This document shows positions 1 through 6,542 of a stretch of 6,542 bases of DNA, piece after piece. The translations under genes were made by a program, and so were the position numbers. The notes under the pieces were generated by a model that saw only the letters and a program-made list of their open reading frames with translations, was not told where the DNA came from and made no database searches. Position 1 is the stretch's first letter. Each line of letters begins with the position of its first letter. The stretch comes from an uncultured Solirubrobacterales bacterium. GTDB taxonomy: Bacteria; Actinomycetota; Thermoleophilia; Solirubrobacterales; Solirubrobacteraceae. The stretch is from assembly GCA_903953065.1 (NCBI GenBank), contig CAJBIG010000047.1:1-6542 (forward strand), given 5' to 3'.

Positions 1-1
1 C

Positions 2-2197
2 TTGGTCGAGCTTCTCTTTACCGACAGCGTCGCGTGGAAAGGTCAAGAGCTAACACCGATAGAGGCTGAGGCCAGGCTTGTCGCGAGTCGCATCCGCCGC
101 CTATTGGACGAGCATCAAGATGACGATCAGGTTGGCCCCGGCAATGTCGTTGTGCTGATTGGCGCGCGAACTCACATGGGTCTCTACCGCGATGAGCTCG
201 CTCGGCTCGGCATTGATGCGGTTGCAGACGGCGGCGAGCGATGGTGGGAACGCCAGGAGCTAAGCGATCTGCTCTGCCACTTGCGGTTATTGGCAAATAC
301 AAAAGATGACGCCCAGTTACTCCACTCGCTGCGTTCGCCGATCTGCGGGATCGGCGTCGAGACGTTGGTGTTGCTTGGCGCGATTCACGAGAACGAAGGA
401 GTGGGCAGCATCTTCGAGGCATTCCAGCAAGCCTGCAGCGAAGATCAGCTAGATGACTTCGACGCCGCCGTCGGCGTCGACGAACGCACGCTTCTGCGCA
501 CTTATCAAGGTCGCTTTGCCGATTGGAACAGATTCATTGGCCAAGGCCGAGTTGGCGCGCTAATCGACAAGATCGCCGCAGATAGCCTCTATGAGGAGAT
601 ACTCCTATCGCACTCTGGCGGGGATCAGAAGCTTGCAAACTTGCGACAGCTCTCGGCGATCGCCCATAGCTGGGATCGCCGCCACGGTGGCAGCCTCCGT
701 GACTTCTTGGAATGGGCCGACAAAGCTGCTGAGGCGAAGCGAGGCGAGACGGACGCTCCGGTCGGCGGCGCACTTGACGTTGACGGCAAACCCGACCCGC
801 AGGGGCCTGTGCGGTTGATGACGATCCATGCCGCCAAGGGGTTGGAGTTTCCATTTGTCGTTGTCCCACGGCTAGGCAGCGGAGAACCCAATGGCGACGC
901 CCTCGTTCGCGTTGAAGGCGGTCTCGTTGCATGCTCGCTCAAATCAGCGGGAACGGAGGGCAAGAAGGGCGTTATTGGGCCCTTCGATGAGTTGCTCGAA
1001 AGAGCAAAAGAGAAGCAGCACTATGAGAGCCGGCGCATGATCCATGTGGGAATGACGCGCGCTGAACGGCTGCTGATCCTGTCCGGTGAGGCAAAGCCTT
1101 CGGGTCCGTGGAGTGAAGAGACAATTGAATGCAAGGCAGGCAGCCTTACCTGGATGGTTCCGGGTCTGCTTGGCACCACAGCTACCGAGCTGCTCAATCA
1201 GGACGGCGACCAAGTAGTGACTGTCGAGGGGGACGGCCACGAGGGCAAGCTGAAATTGATCGTCAGCCGACCCGATCGCTCCGACGAACTCTTCGAGCAG
1301 CCGCGTGAGGAGGATTCATTGGGCTCTAATCGCGACTCGCCAGTAGGCGCGGTTTCGCCGCCGACTGGAGGGGGCAGTGCCCCGAGCGTGCCGCCAACAA
1401 TCAGCTATTCCCAGCTCTCACGCTTTGATGAGTGCGGCTATCGCTGGTATCTGGAGCGGGTGGTCGGGTTACCGCAGCGTGAGGGTGATGGGTACGCCGA
1501 TGACTCACGTGGAGCAAGAGCGCGCGGGACGCTGACGCACAGGCTGCTTGAAACGCTTACTTTCAAGGAACCGGAGGAGATTCCAAGCCTCGATTCGATC
1601 GAGGCGCTTGCCCGCGGCGTCGACGGTGCGATGAGCGACAGAAGCTCTCTGGTCGAGCAACAGCAGATGCTCGAGGTTTTCGTTGCCTGTGATCTTTGGC
1701 GCGAGCTAGAGGAAGCCGAGAAGGTTGAGAAAGAGTCGAACTTTGCTCTTGAAATTGTTAGTAAGGATCAGACGCTGCCTGTGTTGATCGGAACGATTGA
1801 CGTACTCGCCGAACTTGGATCCGGCCGCTTTCTTGTTGTTGATTACAAGACCGACAGGGTCGGGGCGAACGAGGATTTGGCGGTCAAGGTTGAGAATCGC
1901 TACTCGCTCCAGCGCGACGCCTACGCTCTCTCCGCGCTGCGCCGCGGAGCAAGCGAGGTCGAAGTTGTTTACTCATTCCTGGAACGTCCAGACGAGCGCG
2001 TATCGGTCATATTTGAGGCCTCCCAAGAGCCGCAGATCGTTTCGAGGCTTGAAGCGGCGGCACGGAAGCTAACCGGCTCTGAATTTCCGGTTAGCGATAG
2101 GCCCCATAGCGGCCTTTGCACCGGCTGTCCCGGTCGCTCGGTGAAAAATGCCGCCGGGCTCTGCTCTCACAGCGAAGGCGAGACCAGCCGCAAGTAG
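2..2197 (+). CDS. AddA/RecB-like helicase-nuclease, C-terminal part (5' truncated)
   Basis: Probable DNA double-strand-break resection enzyme: an SF1 (UvrD-type) helicase fused to a RecB-type nuclease, acting on DNA ends before RecA loading. The reading frame is open to the left edge, so the TTG at base 2 is not a real start. Counting that codon as residue 1, 731 residues remain. Motif IV is near 49-58 ([10 protein letters not shown]), followed by the family pattern ERQELSDLL. Motif V is [10 protein letters not shown] (274-283). Motif VI is [13 protein letters not shown] (344-356), with R353 the likely arginine finger. A flexible Pro/Gly/Ser linker spans about 437-466. The nuclease follows: [11 protein letters not shown] (C478), GTLTHRLLE (H513), GTID (D600), VVDYKT (D614, K616) and QRDAY (Q637, Y641). 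C706, C709 and C721 with C478 resemble the 4Fe-4S cysteines of AddB-type nucleases. Walker A and motifs Ia-III, expected in the missing N-terminal half, are off the window. AddA, AdnA and AdnB all remain possible names, so no symbol is given. It ends with TAG, 128 bases before gltB. Confidence 0.9.
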   Translation: MVELLFTDSVAWKGQELTPIEAEARLVASRIRRLLDEHQDDDQVGPGNVVVLIGARTHMGLYRDELARLGIDAVADGGERWWERQELSDLLCHLRLLANTKDDAQLLHSLRSPICGIGVETLVLLGAIHENEGVGSIFEAFQQACSEDQLDDFDAAVGVDERTLLRTYQGRFADWNRFIGQGRVGALIDKIAADSLYEEILLSHSGGDQKLANLRQLSAIAHSWDRRHGGSLRDFLEWADKAAEAKRGETDAPVGGALDVDGKPDPQGPVRLMTIHAAKGLEFPFVVVPRLGSGEPNGDALVRVEGGLVACSLKSAGTEGKKGVIGPFDELLERAKEKQHYESRRMIHVGMTRAERLLILSGEAKPSGPWSEETIECKAGSLTWMVPGLLGTTATELLNQDGDQVVTVEGDGHEGKLKLIVSRPDRSDELFEQPREEDSLGSNRDSPVGAVSPPTGGGSAPSVPPTISYSQLSRFDECGYRWYLERVVGLPQREGDGYADDSRGARARGTLTHRLLETLTFKEPEEIPSLDSIEALARGVDGAMSDRSSLVEQQQMLEVFVACDLWRELEEAEKVEKESNFALEIVSKDQTLPVLIGTIDVLAELGSGRFLVVDYKTDRVGANEDLAVKVENRYSLQRDAYALSALRRGASEVEVVYSFLERPDERVSVIFEASQEPQIVSRLEAAARKLTGSEFPVSDRPHSGLCTGCPGRSVKNAAGLCSHSEGETSRK

Positions 2198-2200
2198 CAG

Positions 2201-2232
2201 GCGCCCATTGTGGGACGGTCGCATCCGGGCGC
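2201..2232 (+). terminator. Weak inverted repeat after the helicase gene, possible terminator
   Basis: GCGCCC (2201-2206) and GGGCGC (2227-2232) form a perfect 6-bp inverted repeat with a 20-base loop, starting 3 bases after the TAG of the helicase-nuclease gene. Position is right for a transcription end, but no T-run follows. The nearest T-rich stretch is CCCCTTT at 2250-2256, beyond a second small dyad. A canonical intrinsic terminator is therefore not supported. It could be a U-less terminator, an mRNA 3'-end stabiliser or chance. Confidence 0.25.
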
Positions 2233-2234
2233 AG

Positions 2235-2248
2235 TCAGAGCCCTCTGA
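2235..2248. promoter_or_regulatory. 14-bp dyad overlapping the -35 region of gltB, candidate operator
   Basis: TCAGAG-CC-CTCTGA is a perfect 6+6 dyad with a 2-base centre. Relative to the transcription start predicted from the -10 box (about 2276) it spans roughly -41 to -28. That is where a regulator would cover or replace a -35 element, and no good -35 hexamer is visible there. It does not match a regulator site I recognise. A 6-bp dyad could arise by chance in a gap this long, and it could instead form a small RNA hairpin after the helicase gene. Confidence 0.3.
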
Positions 2249-2263
2249 ACCCCTTTCTGCCAC

Positions 2264-2269
2264 TAGAAT
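2264..2269 (+). promoter_or_regulatory. Candidate -10 box of the gltB promoter
   Basis: TAGAAT matches the sigma-70-type consensus TATAAT at 5 of 6 positions. It lies 56 bases before the first gltB ATG, inside an intergenic gap. No TTGACA-like hexamer sits 16-18 bases upstream (2240-2247 reads GCCCTCTG), so the promoter may depend on an activator or have a weak -35. Standard spacing puts the transcription start near 2276, giving a leader of about 50 bases. This is inference from one hexamer. Confidence 0.45.
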
Positions 2270-2275
2270 CATTGG

Positions 2276-2317
2276 TTCGCTGCGGGGGCTGGCGCAGAGC
2301 CTCCTGCCCGCAGCGAA
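2276..2317 (+). promoter_or_regulatory. Strong hairpin in the gltB 5' leader
   Basis: TTCGCTGCGGG (2276-2286) is the exact reverse complement of CCCGCAGCGAA (2307-2317), giving an 11-bp stem with 8 G-C pairs. Within the 20-base loop, GGCT (2287-2290) can pair with AGCC (2298-2301), giving a stacked inner stem with a 7-base loop and a 5-base bulge (2302-2306). The 3' arm ends 8 bases before the ATG at 2326, so its last bases overlap where a ribosome-binding site would lie. No T-run follows on either strand, which argues against a simple terminator. The structure could control gltB translation, stabilise the mRNA 5' end, or be a DNA-level dyad bound by a regulator. Pairing is read directly; function is inferred. 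Confidence 0.6.
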
Positions 2318-2325
2318 ATAGAGCA

Positions 2326-6542
<4,217 letters not shown>

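Noticed and set aside
2247..2278. GAAC (2247-2250) and GTTC (2275-2278) as a possible SOS/LexA box, suggested by the nearby repair gene
   Set aside because: Actinobacterial-type boxes have the two halves 4 bases apart; here they are 24 apart and downstream of the repair gene.
2276..2317. The leader hairpin as an intrinsic terminator of the helicase gene
   Set aside because: The bases after the 3' arm are AATAGAGCAATG on the + strand, with no T-run; nor is there a T-run on the other strand. Its closeness to the gltB ATG fits a leader element better.

Overview
The window is bacterial chromosomal DNA with fairly high GC and dense coding, and everything supported lies on the + strand. Lineage cannot be fixed from it. 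A GltB N-terminus of the form '[18 protein letters not shown]', together with a UvrD/AddA-like helicase ending in a RecB-type nuclease with a cysteine cluster, fits Actinomycetota or a related high-GC group. This is a low-confidence inference.

Layout. (1) Positions 2-2197: the 3' two-thirds or so of an AddA/RecB/AdnB-like recombinational-repair protein. It carries the second half of a superfamily 1 helicase (motifs IV-VI), a proline/glycine/serine-rich linker, and a PD-(D/E)XK nuclease with four cysteines placed like an iron-sulfur nuclease. The ATP-binding half lies off the left edge. (2) Positions 2198-2325: a 128-base gap holding three nested or adjacent dyads and a good -10 hexamer. The strongest dyad is a perfect 11-bp hairpin (2276-2317) ending 8 bases before the next start codon. 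The -10 box (2264-2269) predicts a transcript starting about at the first base of that hairpin. (3) Positions 2326 to the right edge: gltB, the large subunit of glutamate synthase (GOGAT), uninterrupted for 1405 codons and cut off in its C-terminal beta-helix domain. The rest of gltB, and probably gltD, lies to the right.

The two genes have unrelated jobs (double-strand break repair; ammonia assimilation). The gap with its own promoter-like signal suggests separate transcription units. I see no mobile element, CRISPR array, RNA gene or defence system. Both genes belong to well-known families. The part least explained by standard annotation is the structured gltB leader, which is the main candidate for new biology here. 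No stretch over 300 bases lacks a gene.
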